From an uncultured Bacilli bacterium (lineage in GTDB: Bacteria > Bacillota_I > Bacilli_A > RF39 > UBA660), in NCBI GenBank assembly GCA_934096025.1, contig CAKOLP010000053.1:1-6544 (forward strand): DNA of 6,544 nt, written 5' to 3'. Each line of letters opens with the position of its first letter. Position 1 is the stretch's first letter. Below are positions 1 through 5,655 of this stretch, piece after piece. The position numbers and the translations under genes are program-made. The notes beneath the pieces are model-generated. The model was not told where the DNA came from. It ran no database searches and was given only the letters and a program-made list of their open reading frames with translations.

Positions 1-447
1 ATAATTTTCTATAAGAAAGATTTTGATAATTCAATAGTAGCAATTTATAATGAAATAGTTCAAAATAAAAATACTAGTACAGAATATTATTATATATTCC
101 TAGGAATAGGACAGATTAGAAAATATCTAACTAATAATGCTCAACAAGTGTTGGAACACATGTTTAATAATATATCCGGTATTGTTAATTGTCATTTTCT
201 ATTCTTTGATACTTATGATTCTTATAAAAATCTACAATTAGAAACCTGGTATCAATTAGTAATTAATCCATTATCAGGAATTTGGTTAGGTGATGATGTT
301 GGTAACCAATTAGTTATAAATATACCAAACCTAACAGTAGAAGATAAAAAACTAAATTTCACATGTTTGGCTTATACTGTTGTAAATGGTGATTATAAAA
401 TAATAAAACATGTAACTAAGACTGTGGAGGATAAAAATGAAGAATAA
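1..447 (+). CDS. essC: EssC/YukBA-type type VII secretion ATPase, C-terminal fragment
   Basis: This is the 3' end of a larger gene. The frame is open from the first base to the TAA at 445-447, giving 148 residues. EssC is the membrane-anchored, multi-ATPase-domain FtsK/SpoIIIE-type motor of type VIIb secretion. The fragment matches the end of its last ATPase domain. Residues about 34-45 (YYYIFLGIGQIR) look like a hydrophobic core strand. Residues 94-103 (SGIWLGDDVG), followed by NQ, resemble the typical EssC ending 'GIW(I/V)G.G...Q', and a final strand pair ends at the conserved-looking 'Y.VVNGDYKIIKHV'. No Walker A motif is visible, because it would lie upstream or be degenerate in this last domain. 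The stop overlaps the following esaB-like gene by 11 bases, which implies translational coupling. An ATG at 148 is internal and is not a credible start. The EssC identity is fairly sure and rests on motif resemblance and context. Confidence 0.8.
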   Translation: MIFYKKDFDNSIVAIYNEIVQNKNTSTEYYYIFLGIGQIRKYLTNNAQQVLEHMFNNISGIVNCHFLFFDTYDSYKNLQLETWYQLVINPLSGIWLGDDVGNQLVINIPNLTVEDKKLNFTCLAYTVVNGDYKIIKHVTKTVEDKNEE

Positions 448-691
448 AGTTTTAATAGAAGTAATTATTCCTAGTATTGAAAAAAGTTATAACGTGTATA
501 TACCAATAAGCAGAAAAATAGGTAATATTATAGGCTTACTGAATAAAGCAGTATTTGAATTAACAAGTGGTGTTTATGTTGGAAATGAAAAAAACTGTCT
601 ATATAATTCAAAAAATGGTACTCCTTATCCAATCAATGCTTTATTAAAAGAAACTGATATTAGAAATGGTACTAGAGTAATATTGTTTTAA
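437..691 (+). CDS. esaB: EsaB/YukD-like ubiquitin-fold type VII secretion accessory protein
   Basis: The product is 84 residues, close to the usual 80 or so of EsaB/YukD. These are small cytosolic beta-grasp proteins needed for, or regulating, type VIIb secretion. The pattern fits the family: a first strand (VLIEVIIPS), a second strand with 'YNVYIPISRKIGNIIGLL' leading into a helix, and the characteristic last strand 'DIRNGTRVILF', which matches the 'I.DGD.L.LL' ending of EsaB. No C-terminal Gly-Gly is present, as expected for a fold relative that is not conjugated. The ATG at 437 lies inside the end of the essC frame, with a GGAGG-like site (426-430) six bases upstream. The order essC then esaB, followed directly by a terminator, makes this the last gene of the core-machinery transcript. 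Family assignment is based on length, fold pattern and position. Confidence 0.8.
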   Translation: MKNKVLIEVIIPSIEKSYNVYIPISRKIGNIIGLLNKAVFELTSGVYVGNEKNCLYNSKNGTPYPINALLKETDIRNGTRVILF

Positions 692-693
692 CC

Positions 694-723
694 AAGACTA
701 TACAACTTATTGTATAGTCTTTT
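694..723 (+). terminator. Rho-independent terminator after the esaB-like gene
   Basis: A perfect 12-bp inverted repeat (694-705 pairing with 710-721) around a CTTA loop begins two bases after the esaB-like stop codon. It continues into a short T run (720-723). The stem is AT-rich and the T tail is short, so it may be only moderately efficient. It separates the secretion-machinery genes from the metallopeptidase genes. Confidence 0.75.
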
Positions 724-749
724 ACTAAAAAAGAAAAATAGATAATATT

Positions 750-780
750 TTGATAAATATAGGTAAAATTAATGTATAAT
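750..780 (+). promoter_or_regulatory. Probable sigma-A promoter for the metallopeptidase pair
   Basis: A perfect TATAAT -10 box lies at 775-780. A TTGATA -35-like box lies at 750-755, giving a rather long 19-base spacer. The expected transcription start is near 787, only about a dozen bases before the ATG at 799. The leader would then be little more than the AGGAG ribosome binding site at 788-792. The -10 is convincing, the -35 less so. Its place just after a terminator supports it. Confidence 0.55.
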
Positions 781-798
781 TGAAATTAGGAGATATAT

Positions 799-1557
799 AT
801 GATAGATAGTTTATTCATAACTTTATTGAAAACACCTAATAAAAATAACTTGCTTAATTTATTTACGTCTATTATTAAAGAAGAAAAAAATAATTACCAA
901 TTAGATATAGGATTGAAAATAGAAGAATTTGATATGCCTATTAATTCATATACTGACAATAATATAATTTATTTTAATGAAAATATACTAAACAATATAT
1001 CTATTAGTACTGATATAAATCAGAAAAATAATATTTTTATTCTTATAAAGAACTTATATCATGAGATAAGGCATATTAAACAAAAAAAAGATGCCAAATC
1101 ATTTGTTTTAAATAATGAAAGCTTATTCTATATTATTACTACTATAATTAATGATTACTACGATGAAACTGATTATATGAGAAATTATAAATATCAAGAG
1201 ATAGAAATATATGCTAATTATTTTGCTTTAACTAAGTTAAAAGCATTATTACTTAAAAATTATAGAGAAAAATTTATATTAGAAAAAATAGATACTGAAT
1301 TATCTGTTTTAAAAAATGCACTTACTGTAAACAGAAGAATAGATAAAGCTAATAATGAATTAAATGAAAAGATTTATATATCTAATATTATGAATATTAT
1401 TATTAGAAAACATAGTAATATTTTTGCTGTTTATCCACAGTTAAAACTATTTTATAATGAAACAGGTTTAAAGTCATTAAATGAAATATTAAGTGACATT
1501 ACATTGAATGAAAATAGTAATAACATAAGTGTATTTATAGAAAAAATTATAAATTAA
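799..1557 (+). CDS. Putative cytosolic zinc metallopeptidase (HEIRH ... ExxANxFA)
   Basis: The 252-residue product belongs to no family I can name with certainty. It has an HExxH zinc-binding and catalytic motif at residues 88-92 (HEIRH), within a predicted helix NLYHEIRHIKQ. After 43 intervening residues comes E136-I-Y-A-N-Y-F-A. This ExxANxFA pattern supplies the third zinc ligand in several gluzincins and resembles the ImmA/IrrE (M78) type. No helix-turn-helix, signal peptide or membrane segment is evident, so it is probably cytosolic. The C-terminal half (about 145-252) is helical and rich in Lys, Asn, Ile and Leu. The ATG at 799 is preceded by AGGAG (788-792) at good spacing. The next gene, 80 bases downstream with no terminator between, encodes a second HExxH protein, so the two are probably co-transcribed. 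The peptidase call rests on motif geometry. The substrate is unknown, and processing or regulation linked to type VII secretion is inference. Confidence 0.6.
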   Translation: MIDSLFITLLKTPNKNNLLNLFTSIIKEEKNNYQLDIGLKIEEFDMPINSYTDNNIIYFNENILNNISISTDINQKNNIFILIKNLYHEIRHIKQKKDAKSFVLNNESLFYIITTIINDYYDETDYMRNYKYQEIEIYANYFALTKLKALLLKNYREKFILEKIDTELSVLKNALTVNRRIDKANNELNEKIYISNIMNIIIRKHSNIFAVYPQLKLFYNETGLKSLNEILSDITLNENSNNISVFIEKIIN

Positions 1558-1637
1558 TTAAGATTAGTAACAAAATAAAATAGAAAGAATCAACAAACAG
1601 GATTAATTTCTGAAAATTGATTGTAAGAGGATAAATT

Positions 1638-3248
1638 ATGATTAAAATTTTTAATGAGGATATATTAAAAAAAGCCCGAATTACATTAATGCCATTTTTA
1701 TTATCAACAACCCTTATTAGTGGATGTGTAAAGAAAGAAAATATACAATATGATGAATATCATAATAATACCACCACTAAAATTGAGACGTTAACAGATG
1801 CTAGTGATACAGAAAAAGCTGATAATTTAAATGATTTAGCTGACTTTAATTTAGATAGTATTTTATCAACCAAAATAAATATATCTAATGCTCAATCAAA
1901 TATCTACAAAGCCAAGTTAAGTGAAATAAATGTGTCATACAAAGAAAGTGATTTATTTCAAGTACCAAGTGCTTTAGCTAAATATAATAGCATCAAATTA
2001 TCTGATGACAGTGGAACTAGCTTTCAAATTGACAAGGAAAAACTATATCAAAAAGTACTTGAAAACAATCGTTCTTATCTACAAGAACATCCAATTAATA
2101 CATATAATGATACATCTTTAGATGATATAGAAAAAATTGTAGATATAATTTCTGATAATATTAATGAAAAAATTAATTCTAAAAATTCTATTAATTACCA
2201 ACAATTAATAGAAACATTAAATGAGCTAAAAGTATTTACGTATAGTGGCTTTGCAGCAGGTGGTGTTGACGATAAAAATGTAATTCTATCAATAGACATG
2301 CAAACAATATCTAATTATCAAAGCAAATATCCAGATATTGATGTATTGGAAATGGTAGTTAAACATGAAAGTAATCATCTAATTCAGTTATCTAGTAATA
2401 ATAGTTATGAAAAAAACTACGGAGTTTGTTATAAGTTTGATGATCTTGACGTAAATCCATTAGATAATCAGTGGCTTATAGAATCTACTTGTGAAAAACA
2501 AGTAATAAATGATTATACGGATGGTAGAAGCCCACTATTTTATCAAGATTCAATATATAGTTTAGAATCGCTAACATTAAGTGTTATTTTAAATGAAAAT
2601 ATTAGCAAAACTAGTATAGAAGATATGATGTTTCAGCATGATTTAAATAAATTTTTAGATATGTTTGATACTAAAAATGAGACCGAGCAAGAAGAAATTA
2701 TTAATATGTTATATTCTTTTGAGTTAATTCATTATGACAAAGAAGACTTTAAACAAGCATATGAAAATAAATATGGATATAAAATAACTATTAGTGATCT
2801 AGATGATTATAGAGTAGAACTACAAGGAAGCATTGCCTTAACACTTAGTAAATTATTTTATAAAAATTTAAGTACCATAATTGCTGATAAAGAAGTAAAA
2901 TTAGAAGATATTTACTCTCTAATATCTATATTCGAAGATGATATCAGCAGATTAACATGGTATAGTTCTAAATATAATCACTACACAACTTTTCTATCAG
3001 AATATAGTAATCTACAAGAAGTATTTTTTGATATGATTTCTGAAAGCAATAATCTAGACTCTAGAACACTACAACATGGATATAGTATATACCATAGTGA
3101 TAATAAAGATTATGTTAATATAAATTTTCTTGATGATAGCAAAAATAGTTTTTTGGAAAATATTTTTAATACAAGAAAAAAAGATAGAAAAGAAAGTATA
3201 AGTGATCTCAACACTAACTTAGTAGACAGAAATATTTACAAGAATTGA
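1638..3248 (+). CDS. Putative lipoprotein zinc metallopeptidase (HESNH)
   Basis: The 536-residue product starts with a lipoprotein signal peptide. It has a Lys/Arg-containing n-region, a hydrophobic stretch at about 15-28, and the lipobox I27-S-G-C30. The mature protein should therefore be lipid-anchored on the outer face of the membrane. Residues about 31-75 form a polar, Asp/Asn/Thr-rich linker. An HExxH motif (HESNH) lies at 243-247 in the segment 'EMVVKHESNHLIQL'. A candidate third zinc ligand is E282 in 'QWLIESTCE', with E286 as the alternative; this resembles the 'WL.EG.AE' element of gluzincins. The C-terminal region (about 300-536) is mostly helical with no recognised domain, and no second membrane segment is seen. 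The ATG at 1638 has AAGAGG (1625-1630) upstream. The TGA stop at 3246-3248 is read as a real stop because all tryptophans here use TGG. Lipoprotein status is well supported, peptidase function moderately. A role on exported type VII substrates is inference from position. Confidence 0.7.
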   Translation: MIKIFNEDILKKARITLMPFLLSTTLISGCVKKENIQYDEYHNNTTTKIETLTDASDTEKADNLNDLADFNLDSILSTKINISNAQSNIYKAKLSEINVSYKESDLFQVPSALAKYNSIKLSDDSGTSFQIDKEKLYQKVLENNRSYLQEHPINTYNDTSLDDIEKIVDIISDNINEKINSKNSINYQQLIETLNELKVFTYSGFAAGGVDDKNVILSIDMQTISNYQSKYPDIDVLEMVVKHESNHLIQLSSNNSYEKNYGVCYKFDDLDVNPLDNQWLIESTCEKQVINDYTDGRSPLFYQDSIYSLESLTLSVILNENISKTSIEDMMFQHDLNKFLDMFDTKNETEQEEIINMLYSFELIHYDKEDFKQAYENKYGYKITISDLDDYRVELQGSIALTLSKLFYKNLSTIIADKEVKLEDIYSLISIFEDDISRLTWYSSKYNHYTTFLSEYSNLQEVFFDMISESNNLDSRTLQHGYSIYHSDNKDYVNINFLDDSKNSFLENIFNTRKKDRKESISDLNTNLVDRNIYKN

Positions 3249-3260
3249 CAATTAAATGAC

Positions 3261-3281
3261 TTGTTAACTAGTAATTAACAA
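3261..3281. repeat. Small inverted repeat upstream of the WXG100 operon promoter
   Basis: TTGTTAA (3261-3267) and its exact complement TTAACAA (3275-3281) flank a 7-base spacer. The centre lies 28 bases upstream of the -35 box. No T run follows on the + strand, and the stem is short and AT-rich, so it is a poor terminator. It could be a regulator binding site, but such repeats also occur by chance in AT-rich DNA. Confidence 0.3.
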
Positions 3282-3298
3282 AAAAACACTAGAAATAT

Positions 3299-3328
3299 TT
3301 GACAAAACTACGTAATGCTAGTTATAAT
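3299..3328 (+). promoter_or_regulatory. Strong sigma-A promoter of the small secreted-protein operon
   Basis: A perfect consensus TTGACA (3299-3304) and TATAAT (3323-3328) are separated by 18 bases. Transcription should begin near 3335, which leaves a leader of about 30 bases containing the AGGAG site at 3354-3358. A second TATAAT at 3330-3335 lacks a suitably spaced -35. This is the best promoter in the window and suggests high expression of the hairpin proteins downstream. Confidence 0.85.
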
Positions 3329-3363
3329 TTATAATGTAAGATAGAATGATAGTAGGAGATAGT

Positions 3364-3669
3364 ATGAAAGTAAATACAAGTGGTATAAATGAGCATCAAA
3401 TTGATAAATTAACTATTGATATTATGGAATATGCAGATAGGATCAATAAAGTCTTAAATCAAATTCAAGAATTAGTTAATAGTAGTGGTTTATATCTTAA
3501 TTCTGAAAGTGGCAATACTTTTAGAGAAAATTTCAAACTAATAGAGAAAAATTATCAAACTATGAATCAAAATATCTTAAGTTATGCGAGGGATTTTGTT
3601 AAAGTAAAGGCAATATATAGGAATCAAATACTAAATATAGCCGATACATTAACAAAAAAGAACGATTAA
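3364..3669 (+). CDS. WXG100-like small protein lacking the WXG motif
   Basis: The 101-residue product has the size and predicted helix-turn-helix hairpin of ESAT-6/WXG100 proteins, which dimerise and are exported by type VII systems. Helix 1 spans about residues 11-40. The turn 'SSGLYLNSESGNTFRENF' (40-57) sits where WXG normally occurs, but L43-Y44-L45 replaces W-x-G. Helix 2 spans about 58-97. The downstream 'G..F...F' spacing is kept. No YxxxD/E export motif is clear near the C-terminus. I chose the ATG at 3364 because AGGAG (3354-3358) is five bases upstream. The in-frame ATG at 3346 has no ribosome site, and its extra six codons would cover the site used here. This is the first gene after the strong promoter, and its neighbour 25 bases downstream has a true WXG. 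It may be the partner of a heterodimer. Membership in the superfamily is likely, while export is inferred. Confidence 0.65.
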   Translation: MKVNTSGINEHQIDKLTIDIMEYADRINKVLNQIQELVNSSGLYLNSESGNTFRENFKLIEKNYQTMNQNILSYARDFVKVKAIYRNQILNIADTLTKKND

Positions 3670-3694
3670 TTTTATAGTAAAGGAGATTTGGAAA

Positions 3695-4003
3695 ATGGGA
3701 AGTTTAAGTATTCAAGATTTAGATATTGGTGTAAGTGCTAACGGAATAGATGAATACCAAAAATCTATAAAAAGTAGTTTATTAACAACAAGCAAACAAT
3801 TAATCAATGACGTAAAAGAAGTAGAAAATGCAATTAATAGTGGATGGCAAGGAGATTCAAAAGAAAGATTTTTAAAGAATTTTAAAAAAACAAGAGAACA
3901 AATCTGTGATGATTTAGACAAAGAATATGAGAATTTAAAGGGTATTATTGATGATCTTAGAGGTGCATACTATGCAATTGATGATTCATTAATAAAAGAT
4001 TAG
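3695..4003 (+). CDS. WXG100 family protein (ESAT-6-like type VII substrate)
   Basis: The 102-residue product has the canonical layout: helix 1 (about 17-48), the turn G50-W51-Q52-G53, then helix 2 (about 54-98). The turn is followed by 'DSKERFLKNF', as is usual after WXG. Near the C-terminus Y92-Y93-A-I-D96-D97 gives a YxxxD sequence in both registers (Y92/D96 and Y93/D97), matching the known type VII export signal YxxxD/E. Such proteins form four-helix-bundle dimers and are recognised by EssC. The start at 3695 has AAAGGAG (3679-3685) nine bases upstream. It lies in the operon driven from 3299-3328, with the next start nine bases after its stop. It is the most typical WXG100 protein here. 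The exact esx subtype cannot be told from sequence alone, so no symbol is given. Confidence 0.85.
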   Translation: MGSLSIQDLDIGVSANGIDEYQKSIKSSLLTTSKQLINDVKEVENAINSGWQGDSKERFLKNFKKTREQICDDLDKEYENLKGIIDDLRGAYYAIDDSLIKD

Positions 4004-4012
4004 GAGGATAAT

Positions 4013-4486
4013 ATGAAATTATATGATACAACCGGTTGGACAGCTTCTACATTTGATGCAAATAGCTATACAACTAATCAAACTAGTCAAAGAGAAGGTT
4101 CTAGAACAGGTTTAAATGTCGACGGAGCAAAAAGAGGATTATTTGGTGAATCAGTAGTTGGTATAAATGTTGGTAAAGTTGATACTATGCGTGAAGCTAT
4201 CCGTAATTATGTAGATGCTATTAGACAACATCTAGATGGTATTGAACCATTAGCCGACGCTAACAATGCATTTAGGAGCGAAGAGGTTCAAAAATCAGTT
4301 CAAAATTATATTAATACTGTTAAAACATATTGTATGAACTTAACTAGCCAATTATTAGCTTTTTCTGATAAATTAGGCGATGTTAAAAAAGCATACCAAC
4401 AAAATATGCAAAGCCTATCAAGTTCTATCAATTCTACTACATCTGCATTTGATGCTGGTACACAATATAAAGAAACAATTCAATAA
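4013..4486 (+). CDS. Extended hairpin protein, divergent type VII substrate candidate
   Basis: The 157-residue product has an unusual N-terminal segment of about 50 residues. It is rich in Thr, Ser, Gly and Asn (residues 4-48, probably disordered) and includes G8-W9-T10. An ESAT-6-sized helical hairpin follows: helix 1 about 54-80 (VDTMREAIRNYVDAIRQHL), turn 'NNAFRSEEVQ' at 84-93 without WXG, helix 2 about 91-140. It ends in a Ser/Thr-rich tail. No signal peptide or membrane span is seen. The start has a perfect AGGAGG (4002-4007) that overlaps the upstream stop. A cluster of CGT/ATC codons at about 4188-4203, unlike the AGA/ATA habit nearby, together with this site hints at strong expression. 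It is the last gene before a strong terminator, so it ends the main transcript. I do not recognise a named family. It could be a longer WXG100-like substrate or an assembly partner for the two preceding proteins. Confidence 0.55.
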   Translation: MKLYDTTGWTASTFDANSYTTNQTSQREGSRTGLNVDGAKRGLFGESVVGINVGKVDTMREAIRNYVDAIRQHLDGIEPLADANNAFRSEEVQKSVQNYINTVKTYCMNLTSQLLAFSDKLGDVKKAYQQNMQSLSSSINSTTSAFDAGTQYKETIQ

Positions 4487-4495
4487 ATTGGTTAA

Positions 4496-4545
4496 AAGAG
4501 TTTCATGCTAAAGAGCTAATAGGCTCTTAGCAGAAACCCTTTTTT
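4496..4545 (+). terminator. Strong intra-cluster Rho-independent terminator
   Basis: A long stem-loop of about 18 pairs has its left arm at 4496-4516 and right arm at 4523-4541, with a six-base loop. It contains GAGC/GCTC at the top, TGCTAA/TTAGCA below and GTTTC/GAAAC at the base, interrupted by two single-A bulges (about 4512 and 4505) and one A-C mismatch. It is followed by TTTTTT (4540-4545). It lies nine bases after the stop at 4486. With no clear promoter before the next gene, it probably acts as a partial terminator that lowers downstream expression. Confidence 0.85.
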
Positions 4546-4559
4546 CTAGATATTAAATT

Positions 4560-5003
4560 ATGTCAGCATTATTAGATAGTTTAAATGCTAGTAAGGGAGC
4601 ATACTTTAAATTAAAAGAAAATTTGCAGTGTGCTTCTGCTAAACTAGTAACAAGTAAAAATTTTTTGGAAGTATCAGCTAATAAAATCGGTGATTGTTTT
4701 CAAATTGACAATATAAGTGCAGATGGTAATACCATTTTAAATAATAAAGAAAAAATGATAAACAATATAAATTTAATAAGTAAAACTATAATACCAGCAA
4801 TAGATGCTAAAATAAATGAAATAAATAGTAATATAGCTAAGGAAGAAGCTAGAATTGCTGAAGAAGCTAGAAGAGCTGAAGAAGAGGCCAGAAGACAAGC
4901 AGAAGAAGCTAGAAGAGCTGAAGAAGAGGCTAAAAAATTACAAGAATCAGCTAAAAGCAACCAAATAAATCGTAATAGTGGTATGTTTAACAAAACCATT
5001 TAA
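4560..5003 (+). CDS. Helical protein with charged coiled-coil tail, type VII-associated
   Basis: The 147-residue product has a helical N-terminal part (residues 1-93) and a highly charged Glu/Ala/Arg single-helix or coiled-coil stretch (about 94-128, built on EEAR/EEEAR units). A short polar tail follows. No WXG, signal peptide or membrane segment is seen. Overall length and the helical start 'SALLDSLNASKGAYFKLKENL' recall small accessory proteins such as DUF5082/YwqH found with type VII substrates, but I cannot confirm that. The ATG at 4560 is the first possible start, since an in-frame TAA ends at 4556. The bases before it (CTAGATATTAAATT) contain no Shine-Dalgarno site, unlike every other gene here. 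No better internal start is evident: the AAGGGAG at 4592-4598 has no start codon at useful distance. The gene sits 14 bases after the terminator's T run, so expression needs read-through or an unseen promoter. The frame is convincing, the function is not known. Confidence 0.6.
   Translation: MSALLDSLNASKGAYFKLKENLQCASAKLVTSKNFLEVSANKIGDCFQIDNISADGNTILNNKEKMINNINLISKTIIPAIDAKINEINSNIAKEEARIAEEARRAEEEARRQAEEARRAEEEAKKLQESAKSNQINRNSGMFNKTI
4860..4930 (+). repeat. Internal 29-bp direct repeat encoding EEARRAEEEA
   Basis: The 29 bases at 4860-4888 recur identically at 4902-4930, a 42-base (14-codon) offset that keeps frame. They encode the repeated charged helix of the coiled-coil protein. The exact nucleotide identity, including third positions, suggests a recent in-frame duplication, so tail length may vary between strains. 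Confidence 0.8.
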
Positions 5004-5029
5004 TAACGATTATTAAGAAGAGGAATATT

Positions 5030-5317
5030 ATGAGTGAAATACATATTGATACTACAAAAATAAAAGAATGTGGTACAGATATTGTTTCTTTATCAAGTGA
5101 GTTATATGAAATTATAGATACTATGTTTAGACGCATTAATAATGTAAATAAAGTAACAGGTGAATGGGTTGGTAGTAGTGCTGATATTTTTATTAATAAA
5201 GCAAACGTTGATAAATTACAATATTTAACAATGCAAAATCAAATTTATCAATATGGTAAATGGCTTATTGATTATGCTAATAAAATGGAAGATGTAGTAA
5301 AAGAGGTACAAAGGTAA
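5030..5317 (+). CDS. WXG100 family protein (WVG motif)
   Basis: The 95-residue product matches the WXG100 pattern: helix 1 (about 8-40), the turn 'TGEWVGSSADIF' with W46-V47-G48, then helix 2 (about 52-93). 'I.ID..KIKECGTDIVSLSSEL' at the start resembles ESAT-6-like proteins of type VIIb loci. The C-terminal helix has Y82-A-N-K-M-E, close to but not a strict YxxxD/E signal. The start at 5030 has AAGAGG (5018-5023) six bases upstream. The stop is directly followed, with one base between, by the next start, so the two neighbours are probably translated together and could form a heterodimer. Family assignment is strong. The cargo it serves is not visible in the window. Confidence 0.8.
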   Translation: MSEIHIDTTKIKECGTDIVSLSSELYEIIDTMFRRINNVNKVTGEWVGSSADIFINKANVDKLQYLTMQNQIYQYGKWLIDYANKMEDVVKEVQR

Positions 5318-5318
5318 T

Positions 5319-5627
5319 ATGGCAAAATTAGATTATGATAGTAGTTTACTCCAAAATGTAGTTAAGCCAAATTTAACAGATAGTATAACGAACTTAAACC
5401 AATCTTTAGGAGTATTAAATTATTTAAATATACCAAGTGATTTTCTTTATAAAAGTAATTTAGAATCAATAAGAAATGAACTAGCTTCCATAAAATCAAG
5501 TTTGGAAAAAACAGAAATATGGCTAACAAAGAGTATTTCTAAAATAAACCAAAGTGAATTTGAATGTAATCAATCAGCAATTTCATTGCCAAAAGAAGAT
5601 TTAAAAGAAAGAAATGTAAGCTTTTAA
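5319..5627 (+). CDS. Small helical protein paired with the WVG protein
   Basis: The 102-residue product is predicted to be mainly helical: a helix at about 17-34, a break 'LNIPSDF' at 36-42, then a long helix at about 43-75 and a polar tail. There is no WXG, signal peptide or membrane span. The size and helix-break-helix form suit the partner proteins that pair with WXG100 or LXG proteins in type VIIb clusters (for example DUF5344- or DUF3130-like families), but no diagnostic motif lets me choose. Its start lies one base after the stop of the WVG gene, with AAAGG (5310-5314) inside that gene's end, so translation is coupled. A heterodimer with that neighbour is the simplest inference. Confidence 0.55.
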   Translation: MAKLDYDSSLLQNVVKPNLTDSITNLNQSLGVLNYLNIPSDFLYKSNLESIRNELASIKSSLEKTEIWLTKSISKINQSEFECNQSAISLPKEDLKERNVSF

Positions 5628-5655
5628 ATTGTTATGAATAAAAGAGGGGAATAAT

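Noticed and set aside
148..447. A complete 99-residue gene starting at the ATG at 148
   Set aside because: The frame is open back to base 1 with EssC-like sequence, and there is no ribosome site before 148. It is the tail of a larger gene.
1558..1637. A promoter or terminator between the two metallopeptidase genes
   Set aside because: No spaced -35/-10 pair and no hairpin with a T run is visible, so co-transcription is more likely.
3246..3278. TGA read as tryptophan (Mycoplasma-type code), extending the lipoprotein
   Set aside because: Reading through adds only ten residues before a TAA, and every tryptophan in the window uses TGG, so TGA is taken as a stop.
3346..3363. Upstream ATG at 3346 as start of the first hairpin gene
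   Set aside because: It has no Shine-Dalgarno site and lies about 11 bases from the expected transcription start. AGGAG at 3354-3358 points to the ATG at 3364.
4546..4559. A promoter in the gap after the strong terminator
   Set aside because: The only -10-like sequence (TAGATA or TATTAA) has no -35 partner at suitable distance, because that position falls within the terminator stem.
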